Origin: Spirosoma profusum
Lineage (GTDB): Bacteria > Bacteroidota > Bacteroidia > Cytophagales > Spirosomataceae
Reading direction: 5' to 3'
DNA length: 64,000 bases
Assembly: GCF_014699005.1 (NCBI RefSeq)
Contig: NZ_JACWZY010000004.1
Coordinates: 186,001-250,000 of the forward strand
The notes beneath the pieces are model-generated. The model was given only the letters and a program-made list of their open reading frames with translations, did not search any database and had not been told where the DNA came from. Position numbers and translations under genes: made by a program. Of the stretch, positions 36,334 to 44,991 are shown piece after piece; the first letter of the stretch is position 1; each line of letters begins with the position of its first letter.

Positions 36334-37482
36334 ATGCATTTTGATACACTTGCCCTCCGGGCTACACACCAGCCCGACACGACCACTGGTGCTGTCGTCC
36401 CTCCGATTCACTTATCGACAACTTACGCACGTAACGAAGCGAACGAACTGCCTGCCAACTACATCTACACCCGAACCAATAATCCTACCCGCGAAGCCCT
36501 CGAAAAGGCATTAGCCGTCCTAGAAGGCGGTGCAATAGGCATGGCATTTGGGTCAGGACAGGCGGCAACCATGACGCTACTCCAGGCACTACGTCCCGGT
36601 GACCACGTACTAGTATCAACCGATGCTTATTTCGGGACACCCGCGCTGCTCGAACAGGTTTTTCATCCCTGGGGTCTTACCTATACACGAGTAGATCTGA
36701 GCGATCTGTCGGCTGTTCAGGCATCTATTCACGAAAATACCCGGTTGATCTGGTGTGAAACTCCATCGAATCCCCGACTGACGATTCAGGATTTAGCAGC
36801 GATTAGCGAGATGGCTCACGCAGTAGGCGCGTTATGCGTCTGCGACAACACCTGGGCCACACCTGTTATTCAACGCCCTCTTTCTATAGGCTGCGACGTA
36901 GTAATGCACTCGACCACCAAGTATCTGAGCGGACATAGTGACGTATTGGGAGGTGCGTTAATTTTTAAGGAAGATAACGATTTCACTCAGCGCGTCCGGC
37001 AGATTCAGGGGCTTTCGGGCGCGGTTCCATCCCCGTTCGACTGCTGGCTGGTAAGCCGGGGAATTAAAACGCTATCCGTACGGGTTCGTGCGCAGAGTGC
37101 AACCGCGCAACGTATCGCTGAGTTTTTAGACGGCCATCCGGCAGTGGAGATAGTGCATTATCCCGGTCTGAGTCACCACCCCGATCGGGCGCTCATTGAT
37201 CGGCAAATGTCTGGCACTGGCGCTATGTTATCCGTACGGGTAAAAGGTGGTGCTGCCGAAGCCCTCCAATTCATTGGCAAACTGAAGCTTTTAATCCGCG
37301 CCACCAGTCTGGGTGGAGTTGAAAGTTTAATCGAACATCGGGCCAGCGCCGAAGGACCTAATTCTACATCTCCCGTCAATTTGCTACGTATTTCGGTAGG
37401 TTTGGAACACCCCGACGATTTAATTGATGATCTCCGGCAGGCGCTGGATTGGATAATCAATCCAGCTAATAAAGCTGCTTGA
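36334..37482 (+). CDS. Trans-sulfuration PLP enzyme (cystathionine gamma-synthase/lyase family)
   Basis: Started at the ATG at 36334 (MHFDTLALRATHQPD), 382 residues. Family landmarks are YTRTNNPTREALEKALAVLEGG (TyrThrArg 45-47), FGSGQAATM, CETPSNP, the cofactor-contacting Asp171 (VCDNTWATP) and the Schiff-base Lys196 in HSTTKYLSGHSD. The C-terminal part has VESLIEHRASAEG and RISVGLEHPDDLIDDL. It interconverts cysteine, homocysteine and cystathionine; synthase and lyase cannot be separated from sequence by eye. It is divergent from the DUF1800 gene, with 139 nt between starts. Confidence 0.88.
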   Translation: MHFDTLALRATHQPDTTTGAVVPPIHLSTTYARNEANELPANYIYTRTNNPTREALEKALAVLEGGAIGMAFGSGQAATMTLLQALRPGDHVLVSTDAYFGTPALLEQVFHPWGLTYTRVDLSDLSAVQASIHENTRLIWCETPSNPRLTIQDLAAISEMAHAVGALCVCDNTWATPVIQRPLSIGCDVVMHSTTKYLSGHSDVLGGALIFKEDNDFTQRVRQIQGLSGAVPSPFDCWLVSRGIKTLSVRVRAQSATAQRIAEFLDGHPAVEIVHYPGLSHHPDRALIDRQMSGTGAMLSVRVKGGAAEALQFIGKLKLLIRATSLGGVESLIEHRASAEGPNSTSPVNLLRISVGLEHPDDLIDDLRQALDWIINPANKAA

Positions 37483-37509
37483 TCTCACTAAAAAAGTCAA
37501 AAATGAGCA

Positions 37510-37600
37510 TTTTGTCATGCTGAGGTACGAAGCATCTTAAAGATTCATTACTCTCAAGTTTGGATACTTTAAGATGCTTCGTATCTCAGCATGACAAAAA
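37510..37600. repeat. Palindromic repeat, GTCATGCTGA family (copy 3)
   Basis: TTTTGTCATGCTGAGGTACG with AAGCATCTTAAAG is mirrored, with one or two changes, by CTTTAAGATGCTTCGTATCT and CAGCATGACAAAA. It lies between convergent genes and probably contributes to termination. Confidence 0.85.
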
Positions 37601-37632
37601 ATTGCCGAAGGAAAGCTTAGAGTACGTAGTAC

Positions 37633-37968
37633 CTACTTCCGAAACCGACGTGGCAATATGTTAGGCATAGGTTTTATAAGCGGTGGCAAATCCTCTTTGC
37701 GAAAATGCTGTTGAAAGTGACGATAAGGACGTAGTGCGCTGTAGTACGTCGACGTATCGGGGACTTTTACCGGCATATTATCCAACGTAGCACGCACTAC
37801 GTTGTTCGGATCGGAATGATAACGGTAGAAAGAGTTATTTGATCGGGCATTCGGCATTACGTCCGGCGGGAAAACCGACGGTACTGAATCACGTCGGATA
37901 AATGACGAAGACACCTGCGCATGGGCAAAACCCGACAGGAAAAGAAGTAACAACGTAACGCACTTCAT
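37633..37968 (-). CDS. Small secreted protein of unknown function
   Basis: 111 residues with a clear signal peptide (MKCVTLLLLFLSGFAHAQ). The mature part is rich in Arg, Pro and Asn (RRDSVPSVFPPDVMPNAR) and ends PMPNILPRRFRK. I recognise no domain, lipobox or Cys pair. The signal peptide and the clean intergenic borders argue that it is real. Function unknown. Confidence 0.6.
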   Translation of the reverse strand: MKCVTLLLLFLSGFAHAQVSSSFIRRDSVPSVFPPDVMPNARSNNSFYRYHSDPNNVVRATLDNMPVKVPDTSTYYSALRPYRHFQQHFRKEDLPPLIKPMPNILPRRFRK

Positions 37969-38107
37969 AGGATTATAACCGTTTGATAAACCACTATATC
38001 AACAGACCCGCTCTACGGTTAAAACGTTGCAAAATGGGCACAATGCACGCTACGAACTAAAGATAATAGGCCGGGGTTTTGTAACCGTATTGAATAGACC
38101 TACGAAA

Positions 38108-38704
38108 ATGAAAATTGCGCTTATTTCTACTTCATCGCGTCCAAACAGTAATTCACTACGTTTCGTGAATTACCTACTGCACGTACTGGCCGAAGAGGGT
38201 CAGCATGAAGTTTCGATTGTTTCTTTTGAGAAGTACGATATACCTTACGTTGGGCAGGGAACGCTTCAGGCGGATAAACTGACTCCGTTTCAGCAAGAAT
38301 TGATTAGCACGTGGGAAGCTGCTGACCTGATCATTTTTGCCATGCCCGAGTACAACTGGACGGCTCCACCGCAAGCCACAAACACTGTTCATCAACTGGG
38401 AGGGCCTGTTTTCAAGCACCTCTTCGACAACAAAGTATTTGCGATGGTTGGTATTTCGAACGGAAGGGGTGGTCGTCAGCCCGCACTGGATATGACTACG
38501 GTAGTGAATAAACTCATCAGCTTCACCAACAGCTATTCCATTGTTTCGCCCAAACTTTACGAATCACACGAAACAGCCGTCAATCTGGACGCCGAAGGCC
38601 ATTTTATCGGCCATGAGGTTTACGAACGTACCGCCCGCGCCTTCCTCAACTATACGCTCAACGTAGCACAACGCTGGATGAGCGTTAATTTGGTTGAGAA
38701 GTAG
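38108..38704 (+). CDS. NAD(P)H-dependent FMN reductase
   Basis: Started at the ATG at 38108 (MKIALISTSSRPNSNSLRF), 198 residues; the upstream extension lacks family character. Flavodoxin-like fold: phosphate-binding STSSRPNSNS near the N-terminus, FAMPEYNWTAPP (the usual PEYN motif) and VGISNGRGGRQPALD. Enzymes of this family reduce FMN, quinones or azo compounds using NAD(P)H. The last codons and the stop lie inside a 50-bp perfect palindrome. It is convergent with the thioredoxin-like gene. Confidence 0.87.
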   Translation: MKIALISTSSRPNSNSLRFVNYLLHVLAEEGQHEVSIVSFEKYDIPYVGQGTLQADKLTPFQQELISTWEAADLIIFAMPEYNWTAPPQATNTVHQLGGPVFKHLFDNKVFAMVGISNGRGGRQPALDMTTVVNKLISFTNSYSIVSPKLYESHETAVNLDAEGHFIGHEVYERTARAFLNYTLNVAQRWMSVNLVEK

Positions 38705-38739
38705 AGACAAGGCATGCCTTGTCTCTACTTCTCAACCAA
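38690..38739. repeat. 50-bp perfect palindrome spanning a gene end
   Basis: The half TTGGTTGAGAAGTAGAGACA plus AGGCA is mirrored exactly in the second 25 bases, with no spacer. Bases 38690-38704 are the last codons and the TAG of the FMN reductase gene. The palindrome stops one base before the thioredoxin-like gene stop codon. The inner 28-mer (GTAGAGACAAGG...CTCTAC) resembles a dispersed bacterial repeat; the outer 11 bases on the right are an inverted copy of the host gene. Confidence 0.92.
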
Positions 38740-39927
38740 TCACTTCAACTTTCCCATCTGCTCTACGTTCCGGCGCGTATCGATGTGGCTGGCCTGCGCC
38801 ATTTCCATTGATTTCTGAGCGGCTTTCTGTGCATCAGACGTTTTACCCGCGCGACGATAAGCTTCAGCCTGTTCGTAGTACAAATCGGCCTGCTCTTTTG
38901 GCGTTGGTTTCAACGCTATACCTTTGTTGATCCATTTTACCACCGTTGGTACGTCGGAAACATCAGGGCTACTCCGATTAAAAAGTCGCGAAATATACAG
39001 GTATTCGGGCACCGTTAACTGGTTCGAATTGACCTGGTTATCCATCCGTTCGGTTGCTTTGGCCGTTTGCCTAGCGCGGAAATACGCATTCACTTCTGGA
39101 AGAAGCGTCCGGTTTGCGGCAATTTTTGGGTCGATACCAATTTTGGCTAATCCCTGCCGAATTTCAAGAATTTTGGCCGCTGGAAACTGTGCGCCCCGAC
39201 TGCTATACAATGACGACATAAGAATATTTTCGCCCACGTTCTGGACTTCCTGTGCGCCGTAGTTTTTGCGGAATGCATCCATATGGCCAAGCATATACTC
39301 GAACATTGGATTTTCATAATCGAGTACGAGTTTCTGCAAAGCCAGCCAGTTGGTCTGATTGGTATACGTAGCGGAAGATTGTTGTTTGGCGTATTCATTC
39401 ATTGCCGCCATATTAGCTACGGTGTCGCGGGTGACACGGGCGAACATGGCATAATCGATTAGAAAACTAGCCGATCGTTCGCCCTGCTGAAAGCGCGATT
39501 TCATGGTCTGGCTACGTGCCTGCGGGTCCAGCGCATTGGTACCATGACGTATCACCTCATCGGTTGAGTTGTTGCTCATGGCAAAATGCACCATATTTTG
39601 CTGCGGATCGAAGTAGAGAAACAACGGCAGCGATGGCACAAACAGATGCCGACTCTCTAAAAATTGACGTGTTGTTGGCTGGCCGATGTCCAGTTTCGTG
39701 CTCACGAATTTGCTGTTGTAAAACTTCCCAACCCGACCATCTTCCAGTGTTGGAATAAAGCTCTGACAAACGTGGCAGGTCGGCGAGAAGACTTCGATAA
39801 AAACCGGTTTCCCAGCCCGACGCGCTTCCTGAAATACAGCACTAATCGGTATTTGCCGGAAGTTGACACCTCCCTTTTGCCCAAGAGCGATGTTTGCTAC
39901 GAACAATAGCAGAATAACTTTTTTCAT
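38740..39927 (-). CDS. Periplasmic thioredoxin-like protein
   Basis: Started at the ATG at 39927 (MKKVILLLFVANIALGQ), 395 residues with a signal peptide. The N-terminal thioredoxin-fold domain contains KPVFIEVFSPTCHVCQSF, giving a redox-type CHVC motif. The remaining 270 residues are mostly helical (RFQQGERSASFLIDYAMFARV, KEQADLYYEQAEAYRRAGKTSDAQKAAQ) with a TPR-like end. The CxxC pair suggests disulphide reduction or sensing in the periplasm. The C-terminal partner is unknown. Confidence 0.8.
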   Translation of the reverse strand: MKKVILLLFVANIALGQKGGVNFRQIPISAVFQEARRAGKPVFIEVFSPTCHVCQSFIPTLEDGRVGKFYNSKFVSTKLDIGQPTTRQFLESRHLFVPSLPLFLYFDPQQNMVHFAMSNNSTDEVIRHGTNALDPQARSQTMKSRFQQGERSASFLIDYAMFARVTRDTVANMAAMNEYAKQQSSATYTNQTNWLALQKLVLDYENPMFEYMLGHMDAFRKNYGAQEVQNVGENILMSSLYSSRGAQFPAAKILEIRQGLAKIGIDPKIAANRTLLPEVNAYFRARQTAKATERMDNQVNSNQLTVPEYLYISRLFNRSSPDVSDVPTVVKWINKGIALKPTPKEQADLYYEQAEAYRRAGKTSDAQKAAQKSMEMAQASHIDTRRNVEQMGKLK

Positions 39928-40007
39928 GAATAGAGAAGAATCATTATAAGCAGCCAACAGCAAATTAACGGCCAACCTGTTGACTTCGTGTTTTCTACCT
40001 GAGTGAA

Positions 40008-40096
40008 TAATGAGAAATGTAGAATGAACAATGAGTTAGTCGCTTATAAATCAAAGATTTACTATTGCACATTACTTATGTTTCATTACTAACTCT
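40008..40096. repeat. Degenerate intergenic inverted repeat
   Basis: The left side iterates gaataatgagaaatg/aatgaacaatgagttag and the right side cattacttatgtttcattactaac, with partial complementarity. It belongs to the same style of low-complexity hairpin as 42602-42656 and 44908-44976 but is poorly conserved. Confidence 0.4.
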
Positions 40097-40097
40097 C

Positions 40098-40448
40098 TTA
40101 CGGCTGTTTTTCCTGTTGCTTAATTTCTTCTTCAAGCCGTTTGCTTAGCATCCGGCAGGTGTTTTCAATGTCGTTGGCCATACGTTGGTCACCGGTTGCG
40201 TTTACCGCCGTATCGGCAATACCGCTCATCATTTCAATCAGGAAGCGCTTCATATCCACCACTTCCATTTCCTTGGTCCAAAGGTCAATTTTGAGCGTAC
40301 TGTTGTGGTAATGATCCCAAAGCGCAATGGCAATCGCACGCGTATCGCTTAGTCCCTCGTTCGGGTTATCGGTAGCTTCCCAATAGATTTTATCGGGGAT
40401 ATTCTGGTCGTCTAATTCAACCGCAAAATGAATGTCTGATTTTTTCAT
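40098..40448 (-). CDS. gldC: Gliding motility protein GldC
   Basis: Started at the ATG at 40448 (MKKSDIHFAVELDDQNIPDKI), 116 residues, the usual length; the longer frame upstream has no family character. The sequence IYWEATDNPNEGLSDTRAIAIALWD, STLKIDLWTKEMEVVDMKRFL and the C-terminal ANDIENTCRMLSKRLEEEI match GldC as I know it. GldC is a small cytoplasmic protein needed for gliding in Bacteroidota; its exact role is not settled. Other gld genes are not in the window, so it is a dispersed single gene here. Confidence 0.9.
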   Translation of the reverse strand: MKKSDIHFAVELDDQNIPDKIYWEATDNPNEGLSDTRAIAIALWDHYHNSTLKIDLWTKEMEVVDMKRFLIEMMSGIADTAVNATGDQRMANDIENTCRMLSKRLEEEIKQQEKQP

Positions 40449-40568
40449 AGGCGCAAATTTACGGACTATGCCTCGAAACCCCTGCGTCAAATTTATCGGG
40501 ATGCGCATCAAACACCTGCCTCCACTTTCTGTTATATGGGCTGGCAACCTACCATTTAGCCGTACACT

Positions 40569-41774
40569 ATGGATTTACTGAGCGGTCAACCCTATTGGTT
40601 TTATAAAAACGGTGTTCTACACGCCTATCCATTTTTAACAGAAAATATTGACGAAGAGGTAGTTATCATGGGCGGAGGGATCACCGGCGCTCTTCTTGCC
40701 TGGTCGCTGACCGAAGCGGGCTTTCCGGTGGTTGTGCTCGAAAAACGGCATATTGGCATGGGTAGTACGTCGGGCAGCACAGCCCTGCTCCAGTACGAAA
40801 TTGATACTACGTTGACGGAATTGATCGATTTAATCGGTGAAAAACAGGCCGTCCGAAGTTATAAGTTGTGCGTCGATGCAATTTACAAGGCACAGGAAAT
40901 TACGCAGTCGCTGGCCGTTGATACGCATTTTTCGCTACGTAAGAGTGTGTATTATGCGTCCAAAAAAGACGATCTGGAAATGCTACGTAACGAATTTGAC
41001 ACACGACGGAAGCACGGTATCAACGTTGACTGGTGGGATGCCCCAACACTACGTGAACACTTTCCGCATCTGAAAAAAAGTGGCGCTATCCTCTCGCACG
41101 ATGGTGCACAGGTCGATGCTTACCGACTTGCCCACGCCCTATTTCAGCACTGTATCAAAAAAGGAGCAAAGATTTATGATACTGTAGAAGTCATTGATAT
41201 TCAGCACCACCAACGTAACGTAACGCTCATTTTGGAGAATGGCTTTAAGATTCGGACAAAGAAGCTGGTGATTGCCTGTGGGTATGAATCCCAGAATTAT
41301 CTCTCAAAACGCGTCGTGGATTTAAACTCGACCTATGCGCTGGTCAGTAAACCCATTCCGCAATCTACACTCTGGTATCAGAACGCATTACTCTGGGAAA
41401 GTGCCAGGCCCTATCTCTATTTACGTACAACCGACGATAAGCGGGTGCTGATTGGTGGAAAAGATGAGAAATTTCAGAGTGCAATAAAACGTGACAAACT
41501 GCTACGTAGCAAAAGCCGCCTGCTTGAGCAGATTGTCCGAAAACTATTTCCTGAGCTGCCGTTTACCGTTGATTATGAGTGGTGTGGTACGTTCGCCGAA
41601 ACCAAAGACGGCCTGCCGTATATTGGTACCGTTCACGAACATCCTGATACGTATTTCGCACTCGGTTTTGGCGGTAACGGTATTCTATTCAGCGTAATAG
41701 CAGCCGATATTATTACCGATTTGCTACGTGGTCGCAGGAATCAGGATGCACCCATTTTCCGGTTCGACCGCTGA
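40569..41774 (+). CDS. FAD-dependent oxidoreductase (DAO family)
   Basis: 401 residues. The FAD-binding Rossmann motif is VVIMGGGITGALLAWSLTEAGFPVVVLEKRH (about 32-62), followed by GMGSTSGSTALLQYEID, the RHxGxGxTSxxTA-like motif of the family. The C-terminus has WCGTFAETKDGLPYIG and FALGFGGNGILFSVIAA. No iron-sulfur motif is present. This is the glycine/D-amino acid oxidase fold (PuuB-like layout), probably a soluble amine or amino-acid oxidase. Substrate unknown. It is divergent from gldC. Confidence 0.85.
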   Translation: MDLLSGQPYWFYKNGVLHAYPFLTENIDEEVVIMGGGITGALLAWSLTEAGFPVVVLEKRHIGMGSTSGSTALLQYEIDTTLTELIDLIGEKQAVRSYKLCVDAIYKAQEITQSLAVDTHFSLRKSVYYASKKDDLEMLRNEFDTRRKHGINVDWWDAPTLREHFPHLKKSGAILSHDGAQVDAYRLAHALFQHCIKKGAKIYDTVEVIDIQHHQRNVTLILENGFKIRTKKLVIACGYESQNYLSKRVVDLNSTYALVSKPIPQSTLWYQNALLWESARPYLYLRTTDDKRVLIGGKDEKFQSAIKRDKLLRSKSRLLEQIVRKLFPELPFTVDYEWCGTFAETKDGLPYIGTVHEHPDTYFALGFGGNGILFSVIAADIITDLLRGRRNQDAPIFRFDR

Positions 41775-41843
41775 CAAGGTTTTATAATTTGCGGCAAAAA
41801 CAGTATCATTTCTATTAATTTCACACCGAAAGAAACTGAAACG

Positions 41844-42185
41844 ATGTATACGCTATACGCCATTCCTAACTGCGATACCGTTAAGAAAGCCCGCACCTGG
41901 CTGGCCGATCACGGAGTTGAGTATCAATTTCACGACTATAAAAAACAGGGCATCGACCAGAAAACGATTGAACACTGGCTTACCCAAAAGCCTTGGGAAG
42001 AACTCGTAAATCGGTCTGGGCAAACCTGGAAAAAACTACCTGATGCTGAAAAACCCACGGACGAAGCAGGGGCAATCGCTCTTATGCTTGACAAAACTTC
42101 CGTCATCCGCCGTCCGCTGATTGAAGAAGATGGAAAAATTGTGGCGCTGGGTTTCAATCCCGACCAATACACGGAAACGTTTTAG
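41844..42185 (+). CDS. ArsC/Spx-family thioredoxin-fold protein (YffB-like)
   Basis: 113 residues. YTLYAIPNCDTVKKARTWLADHGVEYQFHDYKK has a single Cys10 in the CxT context typical of YffB/ArsC-like proteins rather than a CxxC. SVIRRPLIEEDGKIVALGFNP contains the conserved Arg-rich loop that binds the thiol substrate. Family members use glutathione or related thiols; arsenate reductase activity is not proven for this subgroup. No ars genes lie nearby. It lies 35 nt upstream of the globin gene. Confidence 0.85.
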   Translation: MYTLYAIPNCDTVKKARTWLADHGVEYQFHDYKKQGIDQKTIEHWLTQKPWEELVNRSGQTWKKLPDAEKPTDEAGAIALMLDKTSVIRRPLIEEDGKIVALGFNPDQYTETF

Positions 42186-42220
42186 GTCTGAATTGAGGTT
42201 TTCTGGTAAAACGTACCGTT

Positions 42221-42607
42221 ATGGAAAAGCGAACGCTGGATTCGCCGGAAGCCATTAAATTTCTGGTGGATTCGTTCTATGAAAAAGTGCAGGCAGATCC
42301 GTTCATCGGGCCGGTGTTTACCGACGTAGCACAGGTCGATTGGGGTGCGCACCTGCCCAAAATGTACGCGTTCTGGGAGACAATTATTCTGGGAAACAAC
42401 CGCTACGACGGCCACCCGTTCCGCCCGCATTTATTGGTCAATCAGAGTTATACACTCACCACCAGTCATTTTGAACGCTGGCTACAGTTATTTTATAAAA
42501 CGCTGGACGAAAAATTCACCGGAGAAACAGCCGAACAGGTTCGCCAGCGCGCTACTCAAATTGCAATCGTCTGGAGCAAAAAGCTGGGCTATATAAATAA
42601 TGGATAA
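42221..42607 (+). CDS. Group III truncated haemoglobin
   Basis: 128 residues. Motifs are IKFLVDSFYEKVQADPFIGPVFTDVAQVDWGAHLPKMYAFWETIILG, then YDGHPFRPHLLVNQSYTLTTSHFERWLQLF; the proximal His is expected in TTSHFERWL. The globin binds O2, NO or similar ligands in the cytoplasm. Neighbouring ArsC-like and flavin genes would fit redox or nitrosative stress, but this is only suggestive. Its stop codon lies inside the left arm of the hairpin 42602-42656. Confidence 0.9.
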   Translation: MEKRTLDSPEAIKFLVDSFYEKVQADPFIGPVFTDVAQVDWGAHLPKMYAFWETIILGNNRYDGHPFRPHLLVNQSYTLTTSHFERWLQLFYKTLDEKFTGETAEQVRQRATQIAIVWSKKLGYINNG

Positions 42608-42656
42608 TCAACAATGAATAGTACGTGGGTAATGCATTATTCATTGTTGATTATCC
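42602..42656. repeat. Perfect 19-bp inverted repeat overlapping a stop codon
   Basis: GGATAATCAACAATGAATA (42602-42620) and TATTCATTGTTGATTATCC (42638-42656) pair perfectly around a 17-nt loop. The left arm contains the last Gly codon and TAA of the globin gene. The same architecture is seen at 38690 and 44908. Confidence 0.88.
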
Positions 42657-42674
42657 GTTGTTTTTCCTGTTGCG

Positions 42675-43436
42675 TTACTGTTTCGAAAATACCCGCTTCA
42701 AAATATCAGTAACACGGGCAGCCGGGTTTTCCCGGATTTTCTTCTCTTCCTGCGCTACCAGAACAAACAACCCATCGACAGCTTTATTGGTGGCGTATTC
42801 GGTCAAATTTGGGTTAGCTTTCTGCACGAACGGTATTTTGTTGTACGTATTGACCAAATCAGCGTAGTACTTCGTAGCGTTGTTTTTCTTCAACGTACTG
42901 TCAATAATTGGCGTAAATTCTGTCACCAGTTGCTGTCCCGATGTCCGGCGAAGATAAACCGTAGCGGCATCGTCGGTACCACGTAAAATACCGACCGCAT
43001 CCTGAATGGTCATCGACGTAATGGCTTTTACAAACACAGGAGCCGCTTTTTTTGCCGCATCCTCAGCCGCCCGGTTGAGCGACAACTCAAACTGATCGAC
43101 CTGCTTGCTGAACCCAATTTGCCGAAGCTTATTCGCTACGTTCTGCGCTTCGGGCGGAAATGCAATTTTCAAGAGTGGGTTTTTGAAATAGCCGTCCAAT
43201 TGCGAAGCCTGGGTTGAGCCATTGGTCACCCCGATACGTAGCGCTTCTTTTAGTCCGGAAGCAATATCAGTACTAGTCAGGCTTCCCGACGTACCGGCCG
43301 ATGGCTGCGTAACCGCGTCCAGAATCTTACCAAAAACGCTTCCACCCGACGATTTCTGACGGGTAGAATCTTGCGCAAAACTGGGTTGGCTTAATACAAA
43401 AGCCAATAGGCCGGCAGTAATTATGTGTTTCTTCAT
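42675..43436 (-). CDS. DUF4197 secreted protein
   Basis: 253 residues with signal peptide (IITAGLLAFVLSQPSFAQ). DUF4197 features are DIASGLKEALRIGVTNGSTQASQLDGYFKNP, LKIAFPPEAQNVANKLRQIG and LVDGLF-like VDGLFVLVAQEEKKIRENPAARVTDILKRVF. The family is found in many Gram-negative bacteria and is predicted periplasmic; its function is not known. It is convergent with the globin and separated from it by the hairpin 42602-42656. Confidence 0.85.
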   Translation of the reverse strand: MKKHIITAGLLAFVLSQPSFAQDSTRQKSSGGSVFGKILDAVTQPSAGTSGSLTSTDIASGLKEALRIGVTNGSTQASQLDGYFKNPLLKIAFPPEAQNVANKLRQIGFSKQVDQFELSLNRAAEDAAKKAAPVFVKAITSMTIQDAVGILRGTDDAATVYLRRTSGQQLVTEFTPIIDSTLKKNNATKYYADLVNTYNKIPFVQKANPNLTEYATNKAVDGLFVLVAQEEKKIRENPAARVTDILKRVFSKQ

Positions 43437-43510
43437 TTTCCAATTAATCAGGTTGCCATCTCATAACGGTCAATGGCCCTAAATCGTTTTTTCGTACTTT
43501 TGACAAGAAT

Positions 43511-43655
43511 AAATGTATAATGTATAATGGTTAATGAAAATTTATTTTCACCTATCTGATTATCAGATAAATAAATTTTTCACAAACCATTAGAGAGCAT
43601 CCAGCAGGCCATTATTCATTGTGTCGCACGAGCGGCCCCGATTACTCATTATTCA
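43511..43655. repeat. Degenerate low-complexity inverted repeat upstream of cinA
   Basis: aataaatgtataatgtataatggttaatga at the left is echoed in inverted sense by tcattattcattaacg at the right. The centre holds attatcagataaataaat. Pairing is loose and no promoter is obvious in this 226-bp divergent gap. Confidence 0.35.
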
Positions 43656-43671
43656 TTAACGAATGACCAAC

Positions 43672-44919
43672 ATGATACGTGCCGAGGTCATTACCATCGG
43701 CGACGAAATTCTCTTCGGTCAAATCACCGATACCAATACGCAATGGATTGGTACTGAATTGACAAATATCGGCATCCGTCCGGTCCGAAAAACCTCGGTT
43801 GGGGACCAGGCCGACGCCATCTTAAACGTCTTACAGGAAGCCCACCAACGAGCTGATGTCATCATCATTACGGGCGGGCTTGGACCAACCAAAGACGATA
43901 TCACCAAGAAAACGCTCTGCACCTATTTTGGTGTCGGTATGGTACGTAACGAAGTGGCACTGGCACTGGTAACGGGCTTTTTTGAGAAAAGAGGCCGCGC
44001 CATGACCGACATCAACCGCGCACAGGCTGACCTACCCGCCAATGCCGTCTATATGCAGAACGACTGGGGTACGGCTCCCGGCATGTGGTTCGAACATGAA
44101 GGCCGGGTCTACGTATCGTTGCCGGGCGTTCCGTTTGAGATGAAGCATCTGATGACGAACCGCATCCTGCCTAAACTTGGTTCGCACTTCCAGACACCCA
44201 TTATCAAGCACAAGATAATTCGGACGGTGGCCCTTGGCGAATCGTTCCTGGCCGAACGTATCGAAGCCTGGGAAGACGCCTTACCCAATCATATCAGACT
44301 AGCTTACCTGCCTAGTTTCGGCGGGGTACGATTACGTCTGACGGCTACTGGCGATGACAACGCCCAACTCAACCGTGAACTGGCGGAGCAGGTCGAAAAA
44401 GTATTGCCTCTCATCGAAAAAAACGTATTTGGTTACGATGACGATGAACTCGAAACTGTCGTTGGCCGGTTATTAAGTGAGAAAAACCTGACGCTGGGTG
44501 TGGCCGAAAGCTGCACAGGCGGATACGTATCGTCGCAGATCACAAAAGTACCCGGTTCCTCGGCATATTTCTGGGGCGGTGTCGTCAGCTACAGCAACGT
44601 AGTAAAAGTGAACCAGTTGGGCGTACAGGCTGCTACGTTGGAGCAGTTCGGAGCTGTCAGTGAAGAAACCGTCCGGCAAATGGCGGAGGGCGTTCGGCAG
44701 GCGCTCGGTACCAATGTTGGCATCGCTACCAGTGGTATTGCTGGCCCCGACGGCGGCACACCCGACAAACCCGTTGGCACCATCTGGATTGCTTGCGCTA
44801 CCGCCAACCGAACGATTGCACGCTTGCTCAAACTCGGTCAGTACCGCGACCAGAATATTCAGCTAACCACAACGTACGTGCTGAATTTGCTGCGGGAAGA
44901 GTTACTTAGTGATAAGTAA
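43672..44919 (+). CDS. cinA: CinA-family protein (MoCF-like plus NMN amidohydrolase-like domains)
   Basis: Started at MIRAEVITIGDEILFGQI (43672); MTN before it (43663) is an alternative. About 415 residues. The N-terminal molybdopterin-binding-like domain has ITIGDEILFGQITDTNTQWI and IITGGLGPTKDDITKK. The C-terminal CinA/PncC domain has LGVAESCTGGYVSSQITKVPGSS and GIAGPDGGTPDKPVGTIWIA. CinA proteins show pyridine nucleotide salvage activities (ADP-ribose pyrophosphatase and NMN deamidase in characterised members) and were first linked to competence. Its stop codon is within the left arm of the hairpin 44908-44976. Confidence 0.92.
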   Translation: MIRAEVITIGDEILFGQITDTNTQWIGTELTNIGIRPVRKTSVGDQADAILNVLQEAHQRADVIIITGGLGPTKDDITKKTLCTYFGVGMVRNEVALALVTGFFEKRGRAMTDINRAQADLPANAVYMQNDWGTAPGMWFEHEGRVYVSLPGVPFEMKHLMTNRILPKLGSHFQTPIIKHKIIRTVALGESFLAERIEAWEDALPNHIRLAYLPSFGGVRLRLTATGDDNAQLNRELAEQVEKVLPLIEKNVFGYDDDELETVVGRLLSEKNLTLGVAESCTGGYVSSQITKVPGSSAYFWGGVVSYSNVVKVNQLGVQAATLEQFGAVSEETVRQMAEGVRQALGTNVGIATSGIAGPDGGTPDKPVGTIWIACATANRTIARLLKLGQYRDQNIQLTTTYVLNLLREELLSDK

Positions 44920-44976
44920 TGAACGATAAGTGATGAGTTGCAGTCATTCATCACTCATCGTTCATTACTTATCACT
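44908..44976. repeat. 29-bp inverted repeat overlapping the cinA 3' end
   Basis: Left arm AGTGATAAGTAATGAACGAT plus AAGTGATGA is mirrored at 44948-44976 with one mismatch. It includes the last Ser-Asp-Lys codons and TAA of cinA, then ends 15 nt before the E2 start at 44992. The arms are made of variations on ATGA/AGTGAT. Confidence 0.88.
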
Positions 44977-44991
44977 CATCACTAAAAGAAT

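Noticed and set aside
36195-36386. A 64-codon N-terminal extension of DUF1800 copy 2
   Set aside because: The sequence is antisense to the start of the trans-sulfuration gene, has no family character and copy 1 starts at the equivalent of residue 65.
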